A DNA stretch of 40,549 nt from Perkinsus olseni (taxonomy: Eukaryota > Perkinsozoa > Perkinsida): the NCBI GenBank assembly GCA_013115125.1, contig JABANN010000312.1, positions 1 through 40,549 of the forward strand. Reading direction: 5' to 3'. The notes beneath the pieces were generated by a model. That model was not told the DNA's origin, did not search any database, and saw only the letters and a program-made list of their open reading frames with translations. Position numbers and translations under genes: made by a program. Position 1 is the stretch's first letter. The number at the start of each line of letters is the position of its first letter. Of this stretch, positions 33,138 to 40,549 are shown piece after piece.

Positions 33138-36100
33138 ATGGGGTCAGACAGGCACGGTGTTCTATTCAAGGTTTCTCCAATAGCAGTTAGTAGAGTGTCC
33201 ATGGCCATCAGTATGCCTGCCAGGTAGTGGTCACCGGCCTGCCTTCTGGCACCAGCCGTACTTCATTAATCTAATCAGTGACAGCATCATCTATTGGACT
33301 CCTGCGTCGTTTGAGGCCTACACGGACGATTGCCCTGTCCAGCTTGTTTTGTTGTTGTCACGATGTTATGGCCTCGGGGTGAGGTTTTCGACCATGCCAC
33401 CGTCCATACTGCAGTGCGTTGGAGCGTTCGAGATGTAATGGAGTTTTTAAAGGGCCTCAAGTAAGACCTAGGGTAGGGACTCGATCGTTGCTCATCTCCG
33501 AGCGCAGGAAGTCGATTCCCGGCACGGCTGTACTACGGACACGATTCCTGGACTACTGTGCGGATCCTGGCGAACATACACCACATCTCACCCAGGCCGA
33601 GGCAGTCGCGTAGGGATCGCCCCCTGGGGGGCCAGCCAATGGAGTCGTAACGGCTGCCGTTCTTGCCGTAGATACTGGACGGTATTCTCGAATATTAACC
33701 GAGCCGTCTTCCCGTCCCCTTCCGGCAGCAGCAATGCTTCCCTAAAAACCTCGGCATCGTTGGGTGATGCTAATGACTGGTGTGATATACGCGTTCTTGG
33801 AGTACTACTCTTCCTCCAGGTAGTGGGCGTGGCCTGAGACTGTGTTCGCGTGTCCGAGATCACTACGGCATATACTGTTGCAGATTTTCAGCCACTCCGC
33901 TGAATTGATCTTACTCGTAGGGGAGTGGCTAAGCTTAGTATCGAGTTAGTGGTCGTCTGGGGAACAGAGTGGATACAGACACGGTCGTTCCTCCTTCTTC
34001 CTTTGCGTTGAGGCCTCCCTCAGATCCTCCCGTATTCTCGTAACCTCAGACAGGAGTCATTCAGAAGAGGGACAGCAGCAGGGGAATCCTGGGTCCAGGC
34101 TCTTCCGGACGGTAGTACTCGGGGCAGTGGGAACCCTTTACTGGGGTTAGCACATATTGGTGACACGCAGACGTCACCGTGGCAGTTTCACTGCCACTCC
34201 GTAAAGGTAGCTACACCTCGTCGCCCACTGCTCATCGTCGTAATGCGTTATGACTCTGTCTGATGTCCGCTGGGGTGAACGATCTCTCGCATGTATTTTC
34301 TTTCAGTGTCAACGGCCGCTCATTCGCCCCGGTCCCAGTCCCAGGTAGTAGTAATAGCATCAGCATGACCTTCGAGATCCACTTGTATCGGATCCTCTCA
34401 GCAATCCCCTCGAGCATCGATGGTCATGTCGTCGCAGATCAGTGGTGGGCGAATTGGACGGGATAACCAGCAGGCCGTTGGGTTCATAAGGTGATGCTGG
34501 GAAAGGATCTGCCCGTTACCGTCACCATACTGAATAGTCACTTCATGCGCGAACCTTTCGTGGTGTATTCTCAGCCCAGCTAGTACTCAATGGCTCGGGT
34601 TTGGTTCTCAGGACACATTGCGCCAGCCTGTTGCGGATAGTATGTCAATGTTTTGAGGACCCCAGTGGAGCATCATCCCCAACATCGTCCCCTCCCAAGA
34701 AGGAAGTCAAAGTTGATAAGGTCTCATCAGAGGCAATGGACAAGCTGGGGTGCGATCCGAGGTTCTCTCGCTCAGTGCATCGAGCTGGTGTCTTCCTCCT
34801 CCAGGATCCTTATCGCTGGTGGCCCATCATTTGGGTCGCCCTGCAAGACCCTTCACGAAGCCGTGTTTGCGCTGAGCGGCGCCTCATCACTGCGGAGTCG
34901 TATCTCCAGTAGCCCTAGTATTGCCTTCGAGAAACTACAGGTAGGGAAGGGTCGTGTTAACTGATGGCTCTTGTGACGTCCTTGTTAGGGTCTCATCGAA
35001 TCCAACTTGGTTTGGAATGAGGTCGTCTACACCCCCACGCTGGGCACCAACAAGTCTGGCCCAATAAACACTGAGAGCCCATCTAGTTGTGCAATCGGGT
35101 AACCTAATCGTCATTGACATCCTCAGGGTTGGAAGATCCTTAGCAGGTATCGGTCGTTAACCCTCTCTGGTTTGTCTAAAACCACTATTCTCCGAGATGT
35201 TACCCGTGGTAGCTCAGCGACGGATTTGTTGTATATCTCCAATTGTAGCGAGACCGTCATCTACCTCACTGGTGAGTACGCTGTGGTTATCATCGTTCTC
35301 TGCCTACCGCTTGTGGTAGGTCCGATAAGATTTGCGGCGGTGGTCGGGTGTGTTGACTGTGATATAGTGTTGTTGTGCTGCACCTGTCAAGTCTCTGTGG
35401 CGAACTGCGAGCGGTGCAATATCCATACTATTACAACGGCGATAAGGTGAGGCTCTCACCGCACTATGAGGGTCTTGGTCACTCCTTCTTCTATCAGGCT
35501 GGAAAGCGGAGTTGATGTGAACCTGTACACACTTACTCGGGTAGGTCCCATCACTGGGCCGACTCTGTTGCCATCGGTGTGCTCTCAGAATCCGCCTGTG
35601 ATCACTGGCGACTGCCGGGGCATCAAGTTAGCGCCCTTCAACGTTTTGTATAGTGGAAGTGCTGCGTTACTTGAGACGGCGGGGATGCTCGATCTCATAG
35701 GCACCGAGACGGAGCCGCCAAATCGATACGCGGTAGGGCAAGCGTGCGGACGGCTCGTTCTTGTCAATCCTATTCCTGAGCAGGCCGGTATCTGGGCGCA
35801 TCCGACATGGTGTCCATTGATGCCGGACGCAGGAGGGGATCGTGCGTCGTCGGCTAGTGCCACCTCGAACAGGAGTTCGACCGGTTCTGTTGGATCCGAC
35901 AAGCAGGCCACACAGGGATACTATCTCGTAAGGAGTTGCCGAAGGGTAATTGATCTCAAATTGGATGGTATCATCAGATGGCACCGGAGAGCTTCAATAC
36001 GGTCAGTTTTCCCGAGCCTCGAAGTGCTTCGCGTGAAGGGGGCCTTGACGGAGGCGAAACCGTACCCAAATTAGCATTGCCTGAAGTGTACTATGACGCG

Positions 36101-36366
36101 CTGGTAAGTTAAGGATATGAGATAGGAAGTTCTTTCATGCGTGCGTTTGTCAGGAGGAGCGGCGAGAAACCCATGCGAAATTATGCGGCCAGCTAGATGA
36201 GATTGCCGATAGTGCTCGGCGGCAGCAAGTATCGGAGCTGATGGAGGGCTACTTCCGAGAATGGATTGCTAACACTAATCGGACGCGGCAGCTGGTAGAC
36301 TTGGTCAGGATATCTCAAGAGCAGCGGGAAGGTCGAGACAGAGCGAGTAGTGGCCGCGACCATTAG
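33138..36366 (+). CDS. TBCCD1: TBCC domain-containing protein 1
   Basis: TBCCD1 positions the centrosome/basal body and Golgi and carries a C-CAP/TBCC beta-helix. The proposed start, MGSDRHGVLFKVSPIAV, aligns with the family N-terminus; exon 2 has IIYWTPASFEAYTDDCP. N-terminal and middle exons (34.2-35.1 kb) are approximate but include LYRILSAIPSSIDGHV and GLIESNLVWNEVVYTP. The TBCC domain runs TTILRDVTRGS, TDLLYISNCSETVIYLTG, IRFAAVVGCVDCDIVLL, CQVSVANCERCNIHTITTAI, RVLVTPSSIRL, then GDCRGIKLAPFNVLYSGS. The family C-terminus follows: LALPEVYYDALEERRE and ELMEGYFREWIANTNRTRQL, stop at 36364-36366. Introns of 45-80 nt join these in phase. The region 33420-34240 is the least certain and may hold long introns. 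Confidence 0.9.
34179..34197. repeat. Perfect 8-bp hairpin
   Basis: GTGGCAGT-TTC-ACTGCCAC within the TBCCD1 locus, outside recognised exons. Confidence 0.85.
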
Positions 36367-36588
36367 CGGAGCATTATATTCCTTGGGTATTATTCGGAAG
36401 ACCTTCCTCTCGGCCCTTCATCGCCACCCATATCATTTATGAGCTGTCTCCATTTATGCGCTCAAATGCATGGTGTTTCAAGTCACAATCACAGTCAGTC
36501 AGATGAGCTAATCCGCTTCGGCCAGCTGCGGCGTAAGAAATCAATGGCGGATGATTTGCCGAACCAGCATAGGAATTGTAATGCCATC

Positions 36589-36635
36589 ACGATATGTCAT
36601 ATCGTTCGGCATATTAGGCGACGTCGTCGCCTAAT
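36589..36635. repeat. Two adjacent perfect palindromes
   Basis: ACGATATG-T-CATATCGT (36589-36605) and ATTAGGCGAC-GTC-GTCGCCTAAT (36613-36635). Confidence 0.92.
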
Positions 36636-36732
36636 CGCCGCGACAAGCAAATCTCGACACCGACACCGTGATATCCGCATCCTGCGGTACAACGTCTGAG
36701 ATATTATATCCCTGGCCTACCTCAGGTGATGC

Positions 36733-36752
36733 AGCTGCGGCAGCTGAGCTGC
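36733..36752. repeat. Zigzag palindrome, W = AGCTGC
   Basis: AGCTGC-g-GCAGCT-g-AGCTGC, perfect. Confidence 0.95.
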
Positions 36753-36793
36753 CGAACGACAACAGCGTCATACTCTTAGTGGTACACCACAAC

Positions 36794-36813
36794 CCGCTGC
36801 CAGCGGGCCGCTG
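36794..36813. repeat. Zigzag palindrome, W = CCGCTG
   Basis: CCGCTG-c-CAGCGG-g-CCGCTG, perfect; only 41 bp after the preceding zigzag. Confidence 0.95.
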
Positions 36814-36943
36814 GACAGGCAACCGGTGCTAGGCCACAACAGGTGACAATACGACTATCTAAAAATATGATTAACTAGGGACATCTTATGTGAGCACTCC
36901 AACAGCATCGGCTACAGGCTGCAGGTCGGCAGGTTGCAATTTG

Positions 36944-37275
36944 CAGCGATTGTTGATCTCACATTGATTCTAGTCTTACATGTTTGTAAAGCATTGCTTA
37001 ATGCCTCTGCCGCATCTGCAACGAGTAAGGTTGAACTTCAACCGTTGAAGTAAGGCCGTGGAGCTAAGTAAGTAACAACTTGTCACTAAGTAAGGCCAGC
37101 GAATGAGGACCACACGGGCCATGGAGCGGAATGTCGCTCCTACTGTATGAGTCCTACAGTCTCCTGAATTTCATTACTCGTTAATGCAGAAGCTATAGGT
37201 CTGGACTCCAGACTCTGGAGTGACCCGTCCATTCGAGGCCACTCCTGAGCAGTAGGGCGTACCCAGTCAGCTCAG
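36944..37275. repeat. Direct duplication, copy 1
   Basis: Aligns with 37768-38050: both begin CAGCGATTGTTGATC, share GAGCATTGCTTAATGC-like and CTCGTTAATGCA blocks, and end near CAGCTC. On the minus strand copy 1 no longer has a continuous frame (ALTSNEIQETVG corresponds to ALTSRETQEAVG of copy 2). Confidence 0.8.
37200..37219. repeat. Zigzag palindrome, W = TCTGGA
   Basis: TCTGGA-c-TCCAGA-c-TCTGGA, perfect. It occupies the same site in copy 1 that carries different palindromes in copy 2 (37953-37990). Confidence 0.95.
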
Positions 37276-37708
37276 GTCCGATGTAAAATCAACAGCACGG
37301 CTTAACTCTTGCATAAGAAAGTTACTCACCTCTTGTGATATCCTCGTCTTGCGGAGCCAATCCGGTATGCTGAGTATCCAACTCTGAGCCGTCAGAGGCA
37401 ATAGTGCTGCGGTTTGTGGAAGTTGATGTGGGCCGCGATCCGTCCGGGAACCCCATGTCATTGTCTCTCACAGACTTAGGCCGAATAGATTGGGATGTGC
37501 CCCATTCTCCTCGGTTCTATCAATTTGACACTATTGGAGTCACGTCTCTCAGAGAGCCTCCGGACACAGAAAGTTTCTTGGCAAAACCAGCATCGTGTCC
37601 ACGCGATCAGGTGTCGATTCTGGTTAAAGTAACAAGAAGGGCGATTTCGTCGAGGACGATTCGACACCGACGACCCACGTGTCCCAGGCTGGGACTCCCA
37701 GCATAGTC
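37276..37708. other. No confident gene
   Basis: A minus frame at 37461-37267 contains IPDWLRKTRISQEVSNFL and could be an exon of a gene with the downstream minus frame at 38014-37709, but no join was established. Confidence 0.3.
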
Positions 37709-38014
37709 CTACCGGGAATGACAGAGGTGACGTAGTCCTCGTACAGCTCGCGACACTAATGGTGTTTCAGCGATTGTTGATCCCGCATTGAATGTAGTAT
37801 TACATGCTTGTTGAGCATTGCTTAATGCTTCCGCTGCATCTGCAATAAGTACGGTTGGTAGGTAAGGACCACGTAGCTCCTCCGGCTTTTGCGCCACGGA
37901 GCGGAACATCGCCCCTACAGCCTCCTGAGTTTCACGACTCGTTAATGCAAAGGCTATCGACCAGGTCGATAGCAGGTCGATTCGACCTGCAGTGACCCCT
38001 CCAATCGAGCCCAC
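37709..38014 (-). CDS. Possible exon of an unknown helical protein
   Basis: An open frame with helical composition: SIAFALTSRETQEAVGAMF, VAQKPEELRGPYLPTVLIAD, AEALSNAQQACNTTFNAGS. It overlaps duplicated copy 2 and its first codons read through the palindromes at 37953-37990. No start or splice partner established; no family recognised. Confidence 0.3.
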   Translation of the reverse strand: MGSIGGVTAGRIDLLSTWSIAFALTSRETQEAVGAMFRSVAQKPEELRGPYLPTVLIADAAEALSNAQQACNTTFNAGSTIAETPLVSRAVRGLRHLCHSR

Positions 38015-38050
38015 CCGTGATCAGGAGGGCATACTCAGTGAACCAGCTCA
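37768..38050. repeat. Direct duplication, copy 2
   Basis: Partner of 36944-37275, the copy with the more continuous reading frame. At its 3' part two fused palindromes replace the zigzag of copy 1. Confidence 0.8.
37953..37990. repeat. Two fused odd palindromes
   Basis: GCTATCGACC-A-GGTCGATAGC (37953-37973) shares its last two bases with GCAGGTCGA-T-TCGACCTGC (37972-37990). Confidence 0.93.
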
Positions 38051-38062
38051 TCATGATTATCG

Positions 38063-38082
38063 ATTTCAATGAAATCATTTCA
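38063..38082. repeat. Zigzag palindrome, W = ATTTCA
   Basis: ATTTCA-a-TGAAAT-c-ATTTCA, perfect. Confidence 0.95.
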
Positions 38083-38141
38083 CCATCCTTCACATGATCC
38101 TCGATCTCTTCTTTGATATCAAGTCTCCTCCGCCTCAGGGA

Positions 38142-38161
38142 TGGAGGGCCTCCATTGGAGG
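38142..38161. repeat. Zigzag palindrome, W = TGGAGG
   Basis: TGGAGG-g-CCTCCA-t-TGGAGG, perfect. Confidence 0.95.
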
Positions 38162-38411
38162 CGTTCCCACTTCCTTAGCTCTGCAGACCCAACACCGCAA
38201 ATATGGTACTTGCCTCTCAACGAACTGGTCCTCTTGCCCAGCTTTCGAGTTCACGATACTTCCCCAATGCTTTGTACCCTCCTTGAGTGAGTGAAGCTCT
38301 CTTTCTTTCGCTCTCAGTCTGAGAGCCTCAAAGCCATTTGCACATTCCTGAAAACCGAATCACGATATGCATCTCTTCATATTATGAAGTTCACAAATCG
38401 AGTCGAGAAAA

Positions 38412-38441
38412 ACTCGAGTCGAGTGAGTCGAGTGACTCGAC
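38412..38441. repeat. Chain of odd palindromes
   Basis: ACTCGA-g-TCGAGT, three bases, then GTCGAGT-g-ACTCGAC partly overlapping: four alternating arms of one 6-mer. Confidence 0.88.
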
Positions 38442-38653
38442 GTTGGACACTTACTTTCGGTTCCATATCTTGGTTATTTTAGGTCCTGATTCCTTGAAGC
38501 GATTATACGAAATAGAACAGGATCGCCAGGTACGTCCTTCCTTCTCTTCTAGGGTCTGGATGGAAGGGTCAGGATTTCCTCCGGCGTACAGCCTGGACAC
38601 TTGAGTGATGTCAGATGGATGTCCGACCTTCAATGCCGGTTTATGCCAGCATC

Positions 38654-38670
38654 ACTCGCGTTACGCGAGT
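38654..38670. repeat. Odd palindrome
   Basis: ACTCGCGT-T-ACGCGAGT. Confidence 0.9.
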
Positions 38671-38794
38671 CGGCTCCATGTTCCGGCCTTGTGCAGTTTG
38701 CTCCCACCTTTCTCTCGCTGGGAGGTTGCAATCAATAGACATGAACCGCATCCTAATGGACTATGAACGAATAGTGTGCGATACAGCCGAGCGT

Positions 38795-38814
38795 GAGTAC
38801 CGTACTCAGAGTAC
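38795..38814. repeat. Zigzag palindrome, W = GAGTAC
   Basis: GAGTAC-c-GTACTC-a-GAGTAC, perfect. Confidence 0.95.
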
Positions 38815-38849
38815 CTAAACCTGCCCGGCAACTGCCCTGTTGCAGACCC

Positions 38850-38888
38850 CTGGGCGCGGCACTATTCATTAAATAGTGCCGCGCCCAG
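38850..38888. repeat. Perfect 17-bp hairpin
   Basis: Arms 38850-38866 and 38872-38888 are exact reverse complements (core GGGCGCGGCACTATT), loop CATTA. Confidence 0.93.
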
Positions 38889-39032
38889 TGGCTTCAATAT
38901 CAGTTGTCCACTTGATAAATAGTATTCAACTCTTCAACAGCCGAACGACATCAAACCCTGTACTTAAGAGTTTGGTCTCTTTAAGTGCCGGCTTCATGTT
39001 TATCTCCCTAAGCGGTAGATCGCTAAATGGGC

Positions 39033-39052
39033 ATCTCATTGAGATGATCTCA
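39033..39052. repeat. Zigzag palindrome, W = ATCTCA
   Basis: ATCTCA-t-TGAGAT-g-ATCTCA, perfect. Confidence 0.95.
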
Positions 39053-39089
39053 ACCAGATGCCGCGTCGAGGATGTGAGCCGCGAGTGCG

Positions 39090-39109
39090 GTAGGCCGCCT
39101 ACCGTAGGC
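39090..39109. repeat. Zigzag palindrome, W = GTAGGC
   Basis: GTAGGC-c-GCCTAC-c-GTAGGC, perfect. Confidence 0.95.
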
Positions 39110-39141
39110 GTATCCGGGGTTTGATCAACTAACTCGGGTAA

Positions 39142-39531
39142 GTGTTCAGCACGAACCTTGCGTACGGTCTGCAGTCAAGATGTGTCAGTTTTTCGACTCT
39201 GTTCTCTCATTCGAAGACGCCTTGCAATAATATTGCTCGCTATTATAATATGAGCATATTATGGTCGCTGTCTGATGGATATCCCAGGGATATTATCCCT
39301 GGAGTCGGTGAGCTAGCTTATGGGAGTGGAGTGCCCCAAGGCTATGATGAAGCTATGCAGTTAGCAATCGTCAAGCGCGGATCCCCCTTTAGGCCGTATT
39401 GGGTACGCGCCCACGGGTTTTTCCCCCAAACGGTCTTTCTCTTACCCGGAGCAAAAAGGTGCGTCACTGACATGCGGCGATGGTACATGAAGCAATTTGG
39501 GGAGCGCAGCTCCGGCGGACACCGACAGTAG
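39142..39531 (+). CDS. Possible exon of an unknown protein
   Basis: An open frame whose second half is protein-like: GSGVPQGYDEAMQLAIVKRG, FRPYWVRAHGFFPQTVFLLP, DMRRWYMKQFGE. A real exon may begin after 39300, because the first half holds palindromes. Another plus frame to 39710 may be a following exon. No family recognised. Confidence 0.3.
   Translation: MFSTNLAYGLQSRCVSFSTLFSHSKTPCNNIARYYNMSILWSLSDGYPRDIIPGVGELAYGSGVPQGYDEAMQLAIVKRGSPFRPYWVRAHGFFPQTVFLLPGAKRCVTDMRRWYMKQFGERSSGGHRQ
39245..39262. repeat. AT-rich hairpin
   Basis: ATAATATG-AG-CATATTAT, preceded by GCAATA-A-TATTGC at 39224-39236. Confidence 0.88.
39280..39299. repeat. Zigzag palindrome, W = TATCCC
   Basis: TATCCC-a-GGGATA-t-TATCCC, perfect; the second palindrome extends to CCAGGGATA/TATCCCTGG. 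Confidence 0.95.
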
Positions 39532-39902
39532 ATCGGTCAAGATCATATCTGCTTAGGAGAACCCGGTCGAGCAGTGCCTGTGGTGATGATTCCAGACTGG
39601 AGCTCAGCCCGGGACCTTGGCAGGACTCCAGGCAGATGCTTTTATCGATGATCGACCACATGAAGCCTGTATGCAGCATCATGCTGGAAGTTGTCCGCTT
39701 GTTACGGTGATCAGTGAGGCCTGCCTGGCGAGAAGAGACTTCATTCTCAACGGAAACAAGTCATCCTGATTCGACCGAAGAATTTCGAGAGTATTCCCAC
39801 CCACTCAGTATTTCTCGCAATACTAGCACACTTTGCAGCAAGTATAGCCCACATATAGTGACGGCGAATGAACTTGGTTGGCTTTTCGTCAGTCAGATCA
39901 TG

Positions 39903-40128
39903 AACTGCATTCCTCTCCACTATTCGAATTCCTTGCCCCAATAACTCGTGCTATTCCGGAGTCTCATCTCACTGTTTTAGGCTAAAACTTTTAGCCGATA
40001 ATATTGGGCCGATATAGTTCGCGTGAGACTTTGCCGTATCCTTCCGCGAGCGTGCAACCTCCTAATCTTCGAAGATACGGGCTCCATTTAATGTCGCTCA
40101 CTCGGACGTGCTCCGGAACAGCCTCCCC
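39903..40128 (+). pseudogene. Duplicated fragment of the membrane RING gene
   Basis: Aligns with the minus-strand RING gene at 8795-8592, in opposite orientation in the window. It keeps part of one membrane exon (GCATTCCTCTC and CTCGTGCTATTCCGGAGTCT), the whole 52-nt intron region starting GTGAGACTTTGCCGTATC, and the start of the next exon (YGLHLMSLTRTCSGTA versus YGLHLISLTRTCSRTA). The intron is retained, so it was copied from DNA, not mRNA. About 29 bases are inserted near 39980. Beyond about 40128 the plus frame stays open to 40309 but no longer resembles the RING gene. Confidence 0.82.
39975..39994. repeat. Zigzag palindrome, W = TTTTAG, inside the RING fragment
   Basis: TTTTAG-g-CTAAAA-c-TTTTAG, perfect. 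The first arm corresponds to TTTTAC in the parent gene; the second and third arms are in the inserted bases. Confidence 0.95.
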
Positions 40129-40549
40129 CATGGTCACGCATGTGCGAGTCGCATCTTCTCTTTTCGGGTTGCTTAGTTCACTGACCGCGCTGAGTATCTG
40201 TGACGGTACGGGATCTCTCGACGCATTTGCCATCGCTGAGTCATTGAATGACAACTATGTCGTCGGGCTTGGCTCCGTCCATAGACTCCCATTTAATGGG
40301 CTTATTTAGCCTGGTGCCTCAAAGCCCGTTGCCACTCCCCGTGTCACCACAAAGAAGCACGCGCGCGCATAGCCTAACATATGCGCGTTTCACCATGGGC
40401 GCAATCGGTTCAACACATCCAGCAATCGGAGTTTCAAGTCCGCCGACTTACTCTGATTCATTCAGTTGCAACCCTCGGTCCCGCCTGAAAATAGTGAATC
40501 CTGAAAATGGTGAAGGGCGAGAAAATCCGTATTTGTGGGTTTTTGACCC
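40129..40549. other. End of window, no confident gene
   Basis: A plus frame to 40309 is open but unrecognised. The last 60 bases carry two imperfect copies of CCTGAAAATRGTGAA (40486-40500 and 40501-40515), which may be part of a repeat running out of the window. Confidence 0.4.

Larger units (their letters stand above)
36367..36943. other. Palindrome-rich non-coding stretch
   Basis: Small open frames on both strands lack motifs. The stretch holds two palindromes at 36589-36635 and two zigzags at 36733 and 36794. Confidence 0.45.

Noticed and set aside
1-40549. Bacterial-type features (operons, Shine-Dalgarno sites, CRISPR arrays, prophage)
   Set aside because: Genes are intron-bearing and eukaryotic; no regularly spaced repeats typical of CRISPR are present.
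1-40549. Dinoflagellate-type spliced-leader gene
   Set aside because: I looked for TTTTGGCTCAAG-like sequence on both strands and did not find it.

Overview
The window looks like nuclear DNA of a protist, most probably an alveolate close to Perkinsus. Genes are packed closely and broken by many short GT-AG introns (mostly about 45-75 nt). Donors are loose (GTGAG, GTAAG, but also GTCAG, GTCGG, GTCTT). One gene is a long helical-repeat plus RAP-domain protein of the kind expanded in alveolates, and there is an intron-less secreted subtilisin. The genus is inferred from gene style; no marker gene proves it.

Layout. From 30.9 kb down to 0.7 kb almost every gene lies on the minus strand, in this transcriptional order: STELLO/DUF288-like glycosyltransferase (30910-28412), extended-SDR NDP-sugar epimerase/dehydratase (28157-26470), a mosaic of duplicated gene pieces (26.5-21 kb, with one small secreted-protein gene on the plus strand at 22.4-23.0 kb), SNAPC3/SNAP50 (20788-19223), SCYL1-like pseudokinase (18739-11851), an unrecognised helical gene (11542-10004), a membrane RING-H2 E3 ligase (9609-7940), the HPR/RAP protein (7615-2977) and two unrecognised genes (2885-2046 and 1579-724). 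On the plus strand are the subtilisin (31551-32963) and TBCCD1 (33138-36366); STELLO and the subtilisin diverge from a shared 640-bp region holding a 246-bp element with 33-bp inverted ends. From 36.4 kb to the end I find no convincing intact gene, but two direct duplications and many small palindromes.

Roles. The genes are housekeeping or trafficking types rather than one pathway: snRNA transcription (SNAPC3), organelle RNA biology (HPR/RAP), Golgi/COPI and centrosome functions (SCYL1, TBCCD1), glycosylation (STELLO-like, SDR), membrane ubiquitination (RING-H2) and a secreted protease.

The main new observation is a class of 20-bp 'zigzag' sequences, W-n-W'-n-W, where W is 6 bases, W' its reverse complement and n one free base. 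I verified 13 perfect cases by eye, all with different W, none inside a recognised exon, ten of them between 36.7 and 40.0 kb. Chance predicts about 0.002 in a window this size. Two duplicated segments show such structures differing, or appearing, between otherwise aligned copies. This suggests a repeated fold-back/template-switch process, or an element conserved in shape but not in sequence. Exon structures were built by hand from frames and splice signals; the gene identities are firmer than every single junction.
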